A DNA stretch of 64,000 bases from Casuarius casuarius (GCA_003342895.1 PTFA01000195.1:1798001-1862000), one strand, 5' to 3'; positions 27,901 through 36,980 are shown, numbered from the stretch's first letter. The notes: generated from the letters alone by a model not told the origin. Translations and numbers: made by a program.

Positions 27901-30900
27901 GAGGCCTCCCCACTCCTGGAGGCCTTCCTCTAACCCCCCTCACTTCACCAAAATGTCTCAAGGACACTAGCAGCCACTCAGTGGTCTGCTTGCTGCCACT
28001 TGCTCAAACTGCTGCTGCTCCTTGGCCCTGAGCAGTTCATCCATGGCAGGCACCCAGCATTGAGCATGGCAGGATGCGCTGACGGGCATTCTCAAGTTGC
28101 ACAGATCTCCCCCAACCACCACCATCCTCTCCCAGATAAGGAAGGCTCTCCTTACCTCAGGACGATCAGCCTGCGGTCCTTTCTCCAACATACTGGCAGC
28201 AAACTCTGGGACAAACAGGAGTCCAAATGCCAGGGGCCCAACATCTTTGTGCTTTGGGGGCTCGGCTTCAATGGGCCACTGAACAGGAACAGGGAATATG
28301 AAACACAAGGAGAGATGACTTTGCTGGAGTGGCATCTGTCAGGATATTGGACCACTAGATAAACCTCCTGCTAAGCAGGACATACTCTCAGGTGCCCATC
28401 TGGGCAAAAGTCTTCATTTAATAGGTCTCCTTGACGAGAAAGACAGTTGTCTTCACCCTGCCCCAATGCTGGTCAGGGACTTCTGCCCAAACCAAGTCTT
28501 CCTGGCTGCAGCCAGCACTCTAGTCAAAGTCCCCCAGCCTCAGATCCTGTACGTACCCCCCATAGAGGGGACAGACTCCTTCCATCCTGCAGTGATCAAA
28601 GATCCCCTCCCTGCACCCAACAGTGCTGCAAGGAATGCCCAAGATCCCAAGCACAACAGGGGATGCAATGTCAAGCAAAGTCCCTGCTCAGCTGTGTTAC
28701 CTCAGGGGTCTGGGGCAAGGAGTGCGTCACCAGCAGTGCTCTCCCAGTCAGCCCGCGGGACAGCAGCGACACAATGAACGGAAGGGCTGCAGCCACATAG
28801 TTGCCACCTCGATCCATCAGCTCATTCAGCAGCTGCATCTTCTTGCAGGCACTTTGCAGCTTGGAGACATGTTTCAGGCTAGAGAAGGAGAACAGCCAGT
28901 CACACTCACTCCTGCCTCCTCCACCAAATTCCTCCTGAGAAAGATGCTGGAGGATGGATAAAGTGAGAAACAGAGGGTCCCTGGCCCACGATGGGGGCTA
29001 TGAGAAGCAGCACTGCGTTACATCATTGTGAGGCCAGGATCTCCAACTCTCTCAGGATGTACTATGGGAAATCCTGGTTTTTGGGACAGCCACCATTCCT
29101 TGCAGGCCAAAGCATTGACAGAAGTCCCCCTCCTCCCGAGATGATGTCCAGGCAATCGAAGTGGAAGGGCTGACTGCAAGAGGCACCAGTGTCTATCGCA
29201 GAGCTATCGGGGCCATTTCCCACAAGGCAGGTCCCACATCCACCCCGGTATGAAACCAGAAGCAACCCACTCCTTTCTGAACAGACTTGCTCAGCATCAC
29301 CCCACCAGCACAAGGACACTCACTGGAAGATGTGGTCAAAGGCTCTAAGCATGGGCTTTGCAGTCATGAGCAGCACCTGGAAGCCATCCACAGTGCTGTC
29401 ATCCAGAATTTCCATGGAGCTCTTGGCTTCAAACTGGATCTGAGTGAAGAGACGACACAGAGCAGAGGCATGAATGGGAGGAAAGAGGTGGAAAGCAAAT
29501 CCTTCCAGCAGCAGTCACCAACAGTCTGCAGTCAACCATGGCCACCCCAGCTCTGTGGTCACCAGCAGACATCAATCCCAGATGGCTCTATGCTGAGGAT
29601 GGAAGCTAAGTGACCAGTGCTTGCTGCCAGCTGTATGACCCTTCTAGACCCTTCTTGGCATTCCTGCAATCAGTGTAGGCTTTTTCTGCTCCAAAACAGT
29701 TATTTCTGTTAAACAGCTTTTGGCTTCACCCAGAGATGCCCACACAGAACAAAACAGCTTCCCTCCATCTTATGAGCAGGAAAGGTAAGGTGGCACTAAA
29801 TCCAAATCTTGAAATTCCCTTCTAAGCTTCAGAGCTGGGGGTGTTTGCTAAAGGCTTAAAAAGCAGCACTGAACCGCCTCCCCAGGTCCAACATCCTTCT
29901 CTGAGATGTCTAAGCATCCTCCGCCTGCGTCAGCTCACTTGAGTGACAGAAGCAAATTAGGCAGTAATTCATTCCATCACCTTCCCTCCCCTCCTGCCCC
30001 TGCAGCTCTGCTGTCCCTCAGGGTGCTGTCATACGGCTGAGGAGGTCGTTTTCTGGCACGAGGCTTTCTATTATTAACACAGAAAGTGAATAAAGTTTAA
30101 AAAACAAAAGCAAAAAAACCCCATATGGACATTTCCTTTGTCCCAGGAATTCAGTGAGCATGACAGCCGGTTAGTGCGTAACCTCTACAAAGTCAGCTTC
30201 AGAAGCCAGTCAACAGGGCAGGACTGCATCATCCACACCATGGACACACAGCTGTCCCAGGCCATGGGGCTCAGCAACTCTTTTAACAGAAGTCATCAGT
30301 TTGTGAGCAGAAGAGCCTCGTATTGGCAGTGGGTACAGGAAAGGAGAGAGCTCCTGTTTGGTCCTGGATCCTAAAACAGCATCTCAGGATGCCTTCATAA
30401 TCTGCTGGTACCTGGTGGTATTTGCTGGCAGTCATATCAGCGCAGAGGTTCACCAGCCCAGAGGGATCCACAAAAACCACTTCAAAAGCTTGGTGAAAGT
30501 CATCCAGGGAAGGCTAGAAGAGCAAATACAGTCCTTAGTGCCACAGTGCAGCACGGACATCAAGACACCACCACCTCACCTCCACCCCAAGTCCCTAAAA
30601 CAATGACCAGGCCGCTGGATACATCCCTGCCAGGGCAGCCCCACAGCACCAGCAGCACAGCTGACAGTCAAACATGGCCACAAGCCCTCCCTGAAGGTTG
30701 CTTACGAGGGAGGCGTCCGTATCCTTCGCTAGGCTGATCCCTGTCACGCTCAGGTCTGTGGTGGCTGTGGACAGAGAGGAAGGAACAAGTCACGCTGTCA
30801 TCCACATCTCCCCCACCGGTGAGGGCGGTACATCCACATGCCAGTACCATTGTGGTCCAACAACTCTAAACAGTGCTGAAACATGATGCTGGCCTCTACC

Positions 30901-33900
30901 CTGTGCTGTGGCCTACCTGTCCATCACTAAGCCACTCCATCCATCCTTGCTCTGCTGCCTCATCCCCTCCTGTCCTTTCCCACCCACAGGGCCCCACCAC
31001 CCCACCATCAGCGGGACAAAAGCCATGATCCCCTTTACCCCACCCCATTCTGGTCAGGAGCTGAGTCTACACGTTCCACACTGAGGGATGGGGAAGGTTT
31101 CCTGGTACCAGCAGAGAAACACAAACAAAATAACTTCCTTTTCTGCCCCTGGAAATTACCCTGCTTGGTAACCTTCCTGCTCTCCCTTCTCAGAGGTAGG
31201 ATATAGCTCTTGTCAGCTGGCTCACAGCTGCACAAGATGATCCTACAAGAACAGCCCCAGCTGGCCCTCCGGCTCTGCACCTGCTGAGCCCAGTAAACAG
31301 AGGTTAAGGACATGCTTCATGCAGAGGCTCTGCTGACACCAGCCTCTCCCTGCCCAGAGACACCTCTGGAAACTCACCCAGGAACTGCAGAACATTCCTC
31401 AGCACCTGGTACCCACTCATCATCTTAACGATCTTGCGTTTTGTCAGCAGATAGGCCACAAGCATAGAGGCCAAGAAGCCATTGAAACAGCCTAAGCCCT
31501 GCAAAAACAGAGACAGTTGAGTCAGGGAGAGCTCAGCAAGGCACTGCAAGCCCCAGTGCTTACTCTACAGCTGCTCCTGGCCACTGTCATCACCAGTAGG
31601 GCAGCCCCAAAGCCCCAGCCCAGCCAGGAAGAGGCAGAGGCAAGGCCTTATACAAGAAGCAGGACCCATGGTCCTTTGGGAAACAGATGAGTTCCCCAAA
31701 ACACTGCATCACTCCTGGAATCTCGAAGAAGCACAAGTGTCCAGTTCATGCAGACCCATCACACTCCACAGAGGAAGATGGAGCTCCTTGAAACCTAACT
31801 CAGCTCATACTGAGCTCAACTCAACCCCTAAGCCAACCACACAACCCACAAGAGCCAAACCATCACCCTTCCACCCATAAGAAGGGAGGTGAACAGGCCA
31901 AGGCCAGGTTAGCCATGTGAGCAGAGCCTGCCTCGTCCCCTGGCACAGAGCATACCTTGCTGAGCTGCCGCTGGTGCAGCCATACTTTGAGAAGGGCCAG
32001 TCCATCCTTCATGCCCGGGAAGTCAGTGGCCACACTGGACAAGAAATGCAGGTGGGACAGCAGCACCGTGTCACAGAGGATGGAGTTGTTGTAGTGAGGA
32101 GTTGGGGGCTCCGGGGCTCCTGGGTGGGGATAGGACAGCATGTTGGACCCCACCACAAACCTCCCATTCACAAAAAACAGCCTCAAAGAACCCAGCTCCC
32201 TGCACTGGGTGCAGGCTTCAGCAGAGCCATGCAGCCTCGTGTTCTCCCAGCCCCAGGTCCTACCTTCTTTGGAAGTGCTCTGCTCCGTGAACCAGGCTGT
32301 CCGAACATTGTTCTTGCTGGGATAGAAGCGGCTTGGCTTAAAGAAACCTGGGGCAGGACAGGCATGGAGTCGGACGGTGACCAGCTTCTCATCTTTGCCT
32401 GTAAGCACCAGGGATAAAAGCATGAGAGGAAAAAATGTCAAAGACCCAGACTATGACTGCTTGAGAAGACAGGAAGCATCCTGATCTCAGAAAAAAGGGA
32501 AAAGCTCCTTCCCAGCTAAGCTCAGCAGCGGTAGAAATCATCTCGGAGCACAGAGTGACCACATCTCAGAACTGATAATAAGCCAGAGCTCACACTGCTC
32601 CTGTCCCAGTCCCATCTTCCTCCATCCCTGCCAGCCAGCCAGGTGCAGCCACTTGCTCCCCCCAGCACCCTCACCCTGCACCTTCCCACCCATCCTCACC
32701 TCAACCACCCCACTGCTTATCTCAGACCCAAACCTGCCATCACCTCAGGTCTGTGGAATCAACAAGCAGCACCCCGCAATTTATATGTCCTGTATCGTTG
32801 CGGGGAAGAACCAGACTGTGCACAGCTGCCTTGGAGAGGCAAGAGGACAGCAGGGAGCAGGGACATGGAGAAGAGGGAGGAGGGGCAGCGCTAGACACAG
32901 CAGCATTTTTGTAGGGTCTGCTTTACTCCCTGAAATACCCACAAGCCATACCAGCTGCAGAGGGGAAGAGGAGCCAAAGTAAGGAGAAGGGTCATGAGGA
33001 TTGGAGGGACAGGAGAAATGGAAGCATCAAAGCTTCAAAATTTATCACCAATTGCAACAACAGGTCCAAACTGACACCGTTCCCTCTCCAAAGCACCTGT
33101 TATACACTATGAGACCCCACTCTCCAGCTAATACAGGAAACGCTAGCACCAGCTCACAGTCCGCTACCAGGGCAAGGCTCAGGTGCTACCTTGCGGCCTC
33201 AAGAGCAGGATGGGCTTGAGATGGTTGCTGTTCATGTAGGCAAATGTCACGCTGCCAAAGAGCTTCTCCTTGGAGAAGTGATGAGCGATGTAAGCGAGGT
33301 ACAGAGCTCTTTTCCGGTGGTAGCGCTGATTCAGGTTGTCTTTGTCCTGGAAGATTTCCTGGAGAGAAGGGAAAGGTGGATCTCTTGCAGAGCTCGGTTC
33401 AGCCTGAGGCACTGCATCACCTTCAGCTCTCCCCAGCCTCACAAACATCCCCATTTCAGACATGCAGCTACTCCCAGCAGGACAGCCCCAAGGAGTGACA
33501 AGCCAGCCCAAAGCGCTCATCGGGCGCTACAATCACTAGACACAGAGTTGTTCAGCTGAACAGGACTTCGCTCATCTCAGACCCCACTAGCCATGGGGCA
33601 GAGCAAGTCTGGACAGCAGGAGGAGGGAGCTCTGCAAGGATAACAGCCTATGAACATCATCCACCCTTCAAAACAGGCTTGGGAGCAGAAGCAGATCGTG
33701 TAATGAGATATGAAGCCAGGTGGCATCCTGGCATCCCTGGTACCGTGGAAAACATTCAGCCCAAAGAGAATGAAGACCCTCACAAGGAACTGAAATCAAT
33801 GGGACAGGGGGCACAGAGGACAGCAGGGGATGGGGCTCGGCCAGGCCCCAGGCTACTCCGGAGCAGGTAGGGCTACACTCACCCGCGGCATGGTCACCGC

Positions 33901-35210
33901 CACATCCACATTGATCTCCGGCTTAATGCAGGTGCCCAGCAGGTAGCTGCCCACCACCTTCAGCTCTGCTGGGGGCAGGAATCGAAACCTCCCCTTCACA
34001 TTGAACGGCACCTGCACGAAGGGGACTTTCAGACCCTTGGGGAGCCAGGCCTGGTCGGTGAGCTGGGAACAGACAAGACACGTGAAAAGCTCTTAGCATC
34101 ATCAACGGCAGCCACGCAGAGACCAAGACCCCTCTTCCCACATAACACTCCTTTGAGCTGGCAGGAGCCTGGACCCAGGAGTTAGAGATGGAGCATCCCC
34201 TGCCAGCTCAAATCAAACTATTATTTTTTCAGTCCCTACGGGAGATATTCCACAGGGACTTCAGCCTGCACAGGAACAGCTTGTCATCAGCAGAGCCTGC
34301 TCCTTACAGAGGCCTTGCCTCCTCCTGCACCCTTCCGGGACATACATCAGTTTCTGAGGTCTCCGGGATGGAACTCAACAGAGTATTAATTTCATGGAGG
34401 AAGGCATCAATCCTCTTCTTCTTTGTCTCCTTCAATGTCACCTCCTTCAGAAGCTCTTCAATCTGCAGGGAGAAAGGGGAGACTGTGAAAGGCAGCTGCA
34501 GTGTTGGAAACCACTCCTGCCCTTTACCTTGTCCCCCAGCACCAAGCACGAGCCTGGCAAAGAGGCCAGCAGGTGAGCTGGGCAAGACCTGAGCCTCTCC
34601 ACAACCTCTGCTCAGAGCTGGGAGTCCAGCTGGCCCACGGGCAGAGGGATAACACAGCTGCTCCTCTCCCGAGGTGCACTGAACCAGGAACAAACTCCAT
34701 CTTACTAGCTCCTCTGCAAGGCCCAGCTAGTATAAACCCAGCAGGATTCACGCAGGCCTTGCCCTCAGAAAGGGTTTTCAAATGACAGGGCGCAAGCCGC
34801 AGGAAAACACCTTGCAGGGTTCCCATCAGCAACCCGGCCCGAGAGACCTTGCCACCAAAAGCAGCAAGTAGCCAGGAGATCAGAGCTGCTCCTCAAAATC
34901 ACAAGCCTTACAACCACCAGGAGCTACCTACCCACCGGCCCGACCTCCCACCTAACGAGGGCTGCCTGCGCTCACGGGACACAGCCCAAACCCTCCCGTC
35001 CCGCCCAGAAACCGGCTGCGGGCAAGCGACGGGAGCCAGGCGCTATCCCTCGGCGGCGCAGCCGACCTGCAGGCGGAGCAAGCTGGAGTGGAAGAGGTTC
35101 TCAGTCTCCTTGAGCTGCTGCAGCTCCTCGCTCGTCGGCGGCTTGTAGAGCTCGGCGCGGCTCAGCTTCACCGGCTGCAGCAGCTCGGCCGCGGGCGGCC
35201 GCTTCCTGCC
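817..35210 (-). CDS. NOL6: NOL6, nucleolar protein 6 (Nrap/Utp22 family), 24 exons, both ends missing
   Basis: NOL6 is a nucleolar component of the small-subunit processome (with the Rrp7-containing UTP-C module in yeast), which assembles on pre-rRNA for 18S maturation. Twenty-four exons join into 1059 continuous codons; every intron is GT-AG and all phases match. The sequence follows human NOL6 as I remember it throughout, e.g. QPVKLSRAELY, SYLLGTCIKPEINVDVAV, MSGYQVLRNVLQFL, YDDLSRKLWNLEGLPLTV, MVFRPPLDFYDVLIHL. The family consists of tandem nucleotidyltransferase-like and PAP/OAS1-like domains (Nrap D1-D6). The GS motif is at visible residues 125-126 and the NVDV acid at 140; the first acid of a D-x-D pair is replaced, as in human, so a structural rather than catalytic role is expected. 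About 40 N-terminal codons are in the gap at 35211-36118 and about 48 C-terminal codons are left of position 1. The start codon is not visible. Confidence 0.97.
919..9653 (-). other. NOL6 intron, 8.7 kb
   Basis: Non-coding between exons 24 and 23. ORFs here are short, in all frames and without recognisable domains. It contains weak MIR-like fragments near 3365-3425 and 4040-4100 and a doubled TCATAATTGC motif at 6657-6712. No further NOL6 coding exon is expected, because the phases of the flanking exons already join. Confidence 0.85.
9654..9851 (-). CDS. NOL6: NOL6 visible exon 23
   Basis: Sixty-six codons from MVFRPPLDFYDVLIHLNP to QCYLQELR, phase 0 at both ends. The acceptor is CTGCAG|ATGG and the donor AGA|GTAAGC. 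The leading Met is internal: human reads TVFRPPLDIYDVLIRLSP here. It lies alone between two introns of more than 8 kb. Confidence 0.97.
10428..10470. repeat. (AAAC)n simple repeat
   Basis: Tetranucleotide AAAC/CAAA tract within the 8.3-kb NOL6 intron. Confidence 0.95.
10710..10750. repeat. A-run with GA-rich tail
   Basis: About 17 A followed by GAGAGAGAAAG units. It could be the tail of an old retroelement, but no body is recognisable beside it. Confidence 0.9.
13561..13650 (-). mobile_element. MIR-like SINE relic, reverse orientation
   Basis: TAAGCAATTTTCCCATGGTCACA, a degenerate spacer, then GGCAAAGCCAGGAACTGA and CCCAGCTCCAG. This follows the reverse complement of the MIR core (TTGCCCAAGGTCACACAG, GGCAGAGC, CCAGG-CTCCAG). 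Confidence 0.6.
14753..14764. repeat. 12-C homopolymer
   Basis: Uninterrupted C run in the 8.3-kb NOL6 intron; its length is error-prone in sequencing. Confidence 0.95.
18140..18229 (-). CDS. NOL6: NOL6 visible exon 22
   Basis: Thirty codons from ILQRLLVLASESLRALEEQL to MDPLSSQDVK, phase 0 at both ends. The acceptor is CCTCAG|ATCC and the donor AAG|GTAATC. An 8.3-kb intron follows. Confidence 0.95.
18393..18517 (-). CDS. NOL6: NOL6 visible exon 21
   Basis: Encodes DADCTEIKNKFVAARSRLP through WTKERPSAQ. The acceptor is CTCCAG|ATGCTG and the donor CAG|GTGAGC. It matches human EIRSGFLAARAQLPVMVIVTPQDR. Confidence 0.96.
18518..21835 (-). other. NOL6 intron, 3.3 kb
   Basis: Non-coding between exons 21 and 20. 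The only structured element I see is the three-copy 28-bp minisatellite at 19086-19168. Confidence 0.85.
19086..19168. repeat. Three-copy minisatellite, about 28-bp unit
   Basis: Two near-identical copies of GCCAGGGCAAGAGC(A/G)GTTTGGAAAC are preceded by a degenerate copy, GATGCCAGG-ACCACGTGGGAAACAC. It lies in a NOL6 intron. Confidence 0.85.
21836..21933 (-). CDS. NOL6: NOL6 visible exon 20
   Basis: Encodes SSPQVGFLRFLNLLATFDW through NLNAGLT plus one base. I chose the acceptor CTTCAG|CTCTCC, with AG at 21934-21935, because only it restores the frame and the conserved SSPQVGF. A second AG 10 nt downstream would shift the frame. The donor is CAG|GTGAGC. Confidence 0.94.
22161..22184. repeat. 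(GAA)n short repeat
   Basis: AAAGAAAGAAGAAGAAGAAG tract in a NOL6 intron. Confidence 0.9.
23346..23498 (-). CDS. NOL6: NOL6 visible exon 19
   Basis: Encodes LQQQHPAFGSTCRLAKRW through LFLHPAPFTPP plus AG (phase 2). The acceptor is CACACAG|GCTCC and the donor CAG|GTGAGG. It matches human LQQQHPAFSGVARLAKRWV. Confidence 0.96.
23966..24129 (-). CDS. NOL6: NOL6 visible exon 18
   Basis: Encodes DGYVFRLQVAYHREPLILKE through LPYLTSSLH plus GG (phase 2). The acceptor is ATCTCAG|GATGG and the donor TGG|GTAGGC. Confidence 0.95.
24367..24521 (-). CDS. NOL6: NOL6 visible exon 17
   Basis: Encodes VVCHMEGSGRWPQDKEA through CRPAVTHTDVYK. The acceptor is CCTCAG|TCGTG and the donor AAG|GTAGGG. It contains the FHLQLAELLQQQH helix seen in human as FQLRLAELLTQQH. 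Confidence 0.96.
24742..24859 (-). CDS. NOL6: NOL6 visible exon 16
   Basis: Encodes VFPPIPMKPVYSFHTR through DKPCPAYVSPLK plus one base. The acceptor is ATCCCAG|GTCTTC and the donor AAG|GTAAGT. Confidence 0.96.
25009..25059. repeat. Short tandem repeat of (GCA/GTA)TAAAAGAGGT units
   Basis: Four TAAAAG cores in about 50 bp, in the forms GCATAAAAGAGGTATAAAAG, GCATAAAAGGGACA and GCATAAAAGAGGTAC. One reads TATAAAAG, a perfect TATA-box-like octamer, but its position inside a NOL6 intron and its repetition argue against a promoter. Confidence 0.8.
25197..25337 (-). CDS. NOL6: NOL6 visible exon 15
   Basis: Forty-seven codons from ASGTGEEAMVSVV to HPALRYTD, phase 0 at both ends. It includes YDDLSRKLWNLEGLPLTV, a highly conserved stretch at the start of the second nucleotidyltransferase-like half. 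The donor is GAC|GTGAGT. Confidence 0.97.
26006..26018. repeat. (TA)n dinucleotide
   Basis: Short TATATATATATAT run in a NOL6 intron. Confidence 0.9.
26629..26704 (-). CDS. NOL6: NOL6 visible exon 14
   Basis: Short exon encoding LHADIPESSICYTG through VIKTGQE. The acceptor is CATGTAG|CCATG and the donor GAG|GTACAG. It aligns with human ALHADIPETCVHYVG. Confidence 0.95.
27494..27642 (-). CDS. NOL6: NOL6 visible exon 13
   Basis: Encodes AQDFRTFWGEKSELRRFQDG through QKRLIPEQIVRHLLW plus CT (phase 2). The acceptor is CTGCAG|GCCC and the donor GCT|GTAAGT. It carries the FWG-x-SELRRFQDG signature shared with human NOL6. Confidence 0.97.
28156..28278 (-). CDS. NOL6: NOL6 visible exon 12
   Basis: Forty-one codons from WPIEAEPPKHKDVG to LEKGPQADRPE, phase 0 at both ends. 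The acceptor is GTTCAG|TGGCC and the donor GAG|GTAAGG. It matches human PPKHKDSGTLTLGLLLRPE. Confidence 0.96.
28701..28878 (-). CDS. NOL6: NOL6 visible exon 11
   Basis: Completes the His codon, then LKHVSKLQSACKKMQ through VTHSLPQTPE. It contains the conserved DRGGNYVAAALPF block. The acceptor is CTCTAG|CCTG and the donor GAG|GTAACA, phase 0 out. Confidence 0.95.
29324..29439 (-). CDS. NOL6: NOL6 visible exon 10
   Basis: Encodes IQFEAKSSMEILDD through KPMLRAFDHIF and ends with CA of a His codon (phase 2). The acceptor is CACTCAG|ATCC and the donor CCA|GTGAGT. Confidence 0.95.
30412..30513 (-). CDS. NOL6: NOL6 visible exon 9
   Basis: Thirty-four codons from PSLDDFHQAFEVVFVD to NLCADMTASKYHQ. 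The acceptor is CTTCTAG|CCTTCC and the donor CAG|GTACCA. It closely follows human DFHQAFSVVFLDSSGHLNLCADVTAS. Confidence 0.96.
30706..30764 (-). CDS. NOL6: NOL6 visible exon 8 (59-nt small exon)
   Basis: This very short exon encodes ATTDLSVTGISLAKDTDASL and fits exactly between the phase-1 end of the exon before it and the phase-0 start of the one after. The acceptor is CCACAG|CCACC and the donor CTC|GTAAGC. It aligns with human ATTDLTVNGISL. Confidence 0.92.
31378..31498 (-). CDS. NOL6: NOL6 visible exon 7
   Basis: Begins GLGCFNGFLASMLVAYLL, a hydrophobic helix that in this family is part of the PAP/OAS1-like substrate domain rather than a membrane span, and ends QVLRNVLQFL plus one base. 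The acceptor is TTTGCAG|GGC and the donor TGG|GTGAGT. Confidence 0.96.
31956..32119 (-). CDS. NOL6: NOL6 visible exon 6
   Basis: Encodes APEPPTPHYNNSIL through GLALLKVWLHQRQLSK, matching the human DGVALLKVWLRQREL stretch. The acceptor is CCCAG|GAGCC and the donor AAG|GTATGC. It enters in phase 1 and leaves in phase 0. Confidence 0.96.
32264..32398 (-). CDS. NOL6: NOL6 visible exon 5
   Basis: Encodes GKDEKLVTVRLHACP through NNVRTAWFTEQSTSKE. The acceptor is TTACAG|GCAAAG and the donor AAG|GTAGGA. Phase 1 in and phase 1 out. Confidence 0.95.
33190..33358 (-). CDS. NOL6: NOL6 visible exon 4
   Basis: Runs from EIFQDKDNLNQRY to LKPILLLRPQ plus one base (phase 1 end). The acceptor is TCCAG|GAAATC and the donor AAG|GTAGCA. 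It matches the human segment containing RKRALYLAHLAHH; here RKRALYLAYIAHH. Confidence 0.96.
33883..34062 (-). CDS. NOL6: NOL6 visible exon 3 (first nucleotidyltransferase-like motif)
   Basis: Sixty codons from LTDQAWLPKG to DVAVTMPR, phase 0 at both ends, donor CGG|GTGAGT. It carries the GSYLLGT motif (visible residues 125-131) and INVDVAV (137-143), the Nrap D1 nucleotidyltransferase-like core. Only the later acid of the usual pair is present. Confidence 0.96.
34346..34462 (-). CDS. NOL6: NOL6 visible exon 2
   Basis: Thirty-nine codons from IEELLKEVTL to PETSETD. The acceptor is CTGCAG|ATTG and the donor GAT|GTATGT, phase 0 at both ends. It holds a Lys-rich helix (KETKKKR) typical of the family N-terminus. 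Confidence 0.95.
35067..35210 (-). CDS. NOL6: NOL6 visible exon 1 (5' part lost in gap)
   Basis: Encodes visible residues 1-48, including LLQPVKLSRAELY and ending FHSSLLRLQ. The donor is CTGCAG|GTCGGC, phase 0. The upstream end runs into Ns, so the start codon is unseen. With human NOL6 at 26 exons, this may be exon 2, with exon 1 wholly in the gap. Confidence 0.93.
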
Positions 35211-36118
35211 NNNNNNNNNNNNNNNNNNNNNNNNNNNNNNNNNNNNNNNNNNNNNNNNNNNNNNNNNNNNNNNNNNNNNNNNNNNNNNNNNNNNNNNNNN
35301 NNNNNNNNNNNNNNNNNNNNNNNNNNNNNNNNNNNNNNNNNNNNNNNNNNNNNNNNNNNNNNNNNNNNNNNNNNNNNNNNNNNNNNNNNNNNNNNNNNNN
35401 NNNNNNNNNNNNNNNNNNNNNNNNNNNNNNNNNNNNNNNNNNNNNNNNNNNNNNNNNNNNNNNNNNNNNNNNNNNNNNNNNNNNNNNNNNNNNNNNNNNN
35501 NNNNNNNNNNNNNNNNNNNNNNNNNNNNNNNNNNNNNNNNNNNNNNNNNNNNNNNNNNNNNNNNNNNNNNNNNNNNNNNNNNNNNNNNNNNNNNNNNNNN
35601 NNNNNNNNNNNNNNNNNNNNNNNNNNNNNNNNNNNNNNNNNNNNNNNNNNNNNNNNNNNNNNNNNNNNNNNNNNNNNNNNNNNNNNNNNNNNNNNNNNNN
35701 NNNNNNNNNNNNNNNNNNNNNNNNNNNNNNNNNNNNNNNNNNNNNNNNNNNNNNNNNNNNNNNNNNNNNNNNNNNNNNNNNNNNNNNNNNNNNNNNNNNN
35801 NNNNNNNNNNNNNNNNNNNNNNNNNNNNNNNNNNNNNNNNNNNNNNNNNNNNNNNNNNNNNNNNNNNNNNNNNNNNNNNNNNNNNNNNNNNNNNNNNNNN
35901 NNNNNNNNNNNNNNNNNNNNNNNNNNNNNNNNNNNNNNNNNNNNNNNNNNNNNNNNNNNNNNNNNNNNNNNNNNNNNNNNNNNNNNNNNNNNNNNNNNNN
36001 NNNNNNNNNNNNNNNNNNNNNNNNNNNNNNNNNNNNNNNNNNNNNNNNNNNNNNNNNNNNNNNNNNNNNNNNNNNNNNNNNNNNNNNNNNNNNNNNNNNN
36101 NNNNNNNNNNNNNNNNNN
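35211..36118. other. Assembly gap, 908 N
   Basis: A run of Ns. It begins inside NOL6 coding sequence and must contain about 40 N-terminal codons, the start codon and probably the promoter. Open frames that appear to cross it are artefacts of treating N as coding. Confidence 0.99.
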
Positions 36119-36904
36119 CCCAGTGCTCCCCCAGCCTCAGTGTCCCCCAGCCCCAGTATCCCACGGTCCTGAGGCAAAAGGGGAGTAACCCAAATTAGTA
36201 GCTTTTCACCCCTGAATTTAACAAGCCAACACTCCCACCCCCCAAAATGCAGTGCCGGAGGGAGCCCAGCATGGTTCGGTTTAGTGTTCCCAGCCCGGCT
36301 GCGTGTTGGCCCCACAGACCCGCTTCCCCGGGCTGCCGGCCCCTCTCCGCTTGGGGCTGGTCTTAGCCACCTGTCCCGGGTACCTCTGCGTTTCCTCCAG
36401 GAGAGCCTGATGTAACCAGCACGAAACATTTCATACCATGTTCACAAGAGCCAAAAGGGACCTTGAAATAACTGGGGGTGGGGTGGCAGATTTTCAGGGG
36501 AAAATGGTCAGGGTTTAATAAACATATCCAACTCAGATTTTCAGTCCAGTACGACTTCTTGCTATGATCAATGGAAAAAATTGGGGCCGTTTGGGTCTAG
36601 GTGTTAGGTGGATAAGGTCATCAGCTGGGCTTAGAGGAGATGGTGCCAAAGTCACCAGATGTCAGATGTAAATAAACATCTAGCAAAACGAGCTGCAGTT
36701 TGCACAATACACGTTATTCCAGGAAACAGCTGAACTGGGTCTGGAAAATTGGTCCTTTCCAGCAATCTGGAGCAGAAGCCACTGTAACGTTTTGACCCGA
36801 GCAATTACGTTCAAAACCGCGCCAAGATTCACGCCAAGGGGCTGCGCGAGCAGCCCGCGGCCTGGGTTTCCTTCACTACTCTGCCACATAAGACAGCAGG
36901 AAGA

Positions 36905-36980
36905 TCATTTTGCCTCTCCGTCTGTGAATGCTCCCTCTGTGATGTGGGGTTAATAGCACTGCCCTGCTTCACGAGGAAGT
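36905..36980 (+). mobile_element. MIR-like SINE relic
   Basis: TTTGCCTCTCCGTCTGTGAA is followed by GGGGTTAATAGCACTGCC and TTCACGAGG, in the order expected for the MIR 3' half. Confidence 0.5.

Larger units (their letters stand above)
21934..35066 (-). other. Set of NOL6 introns among exons 1-20
   Basis: The introns longer than 300 bp are 21934-23345, 23499-23965, 24860-25196, 25338-26628, 26705-27493, 27643-28155, 28279-28700, 28879-29323, 29440-30411, 30765-31377, 31499-31955, 32399-33189, 33359-33882 and 34463-35066. All are GT-AG. Apart from the small tandem repeats listed separately I see no RNA gene or other coding sequence in them. A check for C/D-box snoRNAs on the minus strand gave no candidate with both boxes and a terminal stem. 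Confidence 0.8.
34780..36420. promoter_or_regulatory. CpG-rich NOL6 promoter region, mostly in the gap
   Basis: CpG density rises sharply from about 34.9 kb into the gap and remains moderate to about 36.4 kb. This brackets the missing first coding exon of NOL6, so transcription most likely starts inside or just right of the gap. No TATA box or start site can be assigned from the visible bases. Confidence 0.6.

Noticed and set aside
35043..36429. Open frames of 366-442 codons crossing the first gap
   Set aside because: They exist only because N codons are read through. Just the last ~48 codons of the minus-strand frame are real NOL6.
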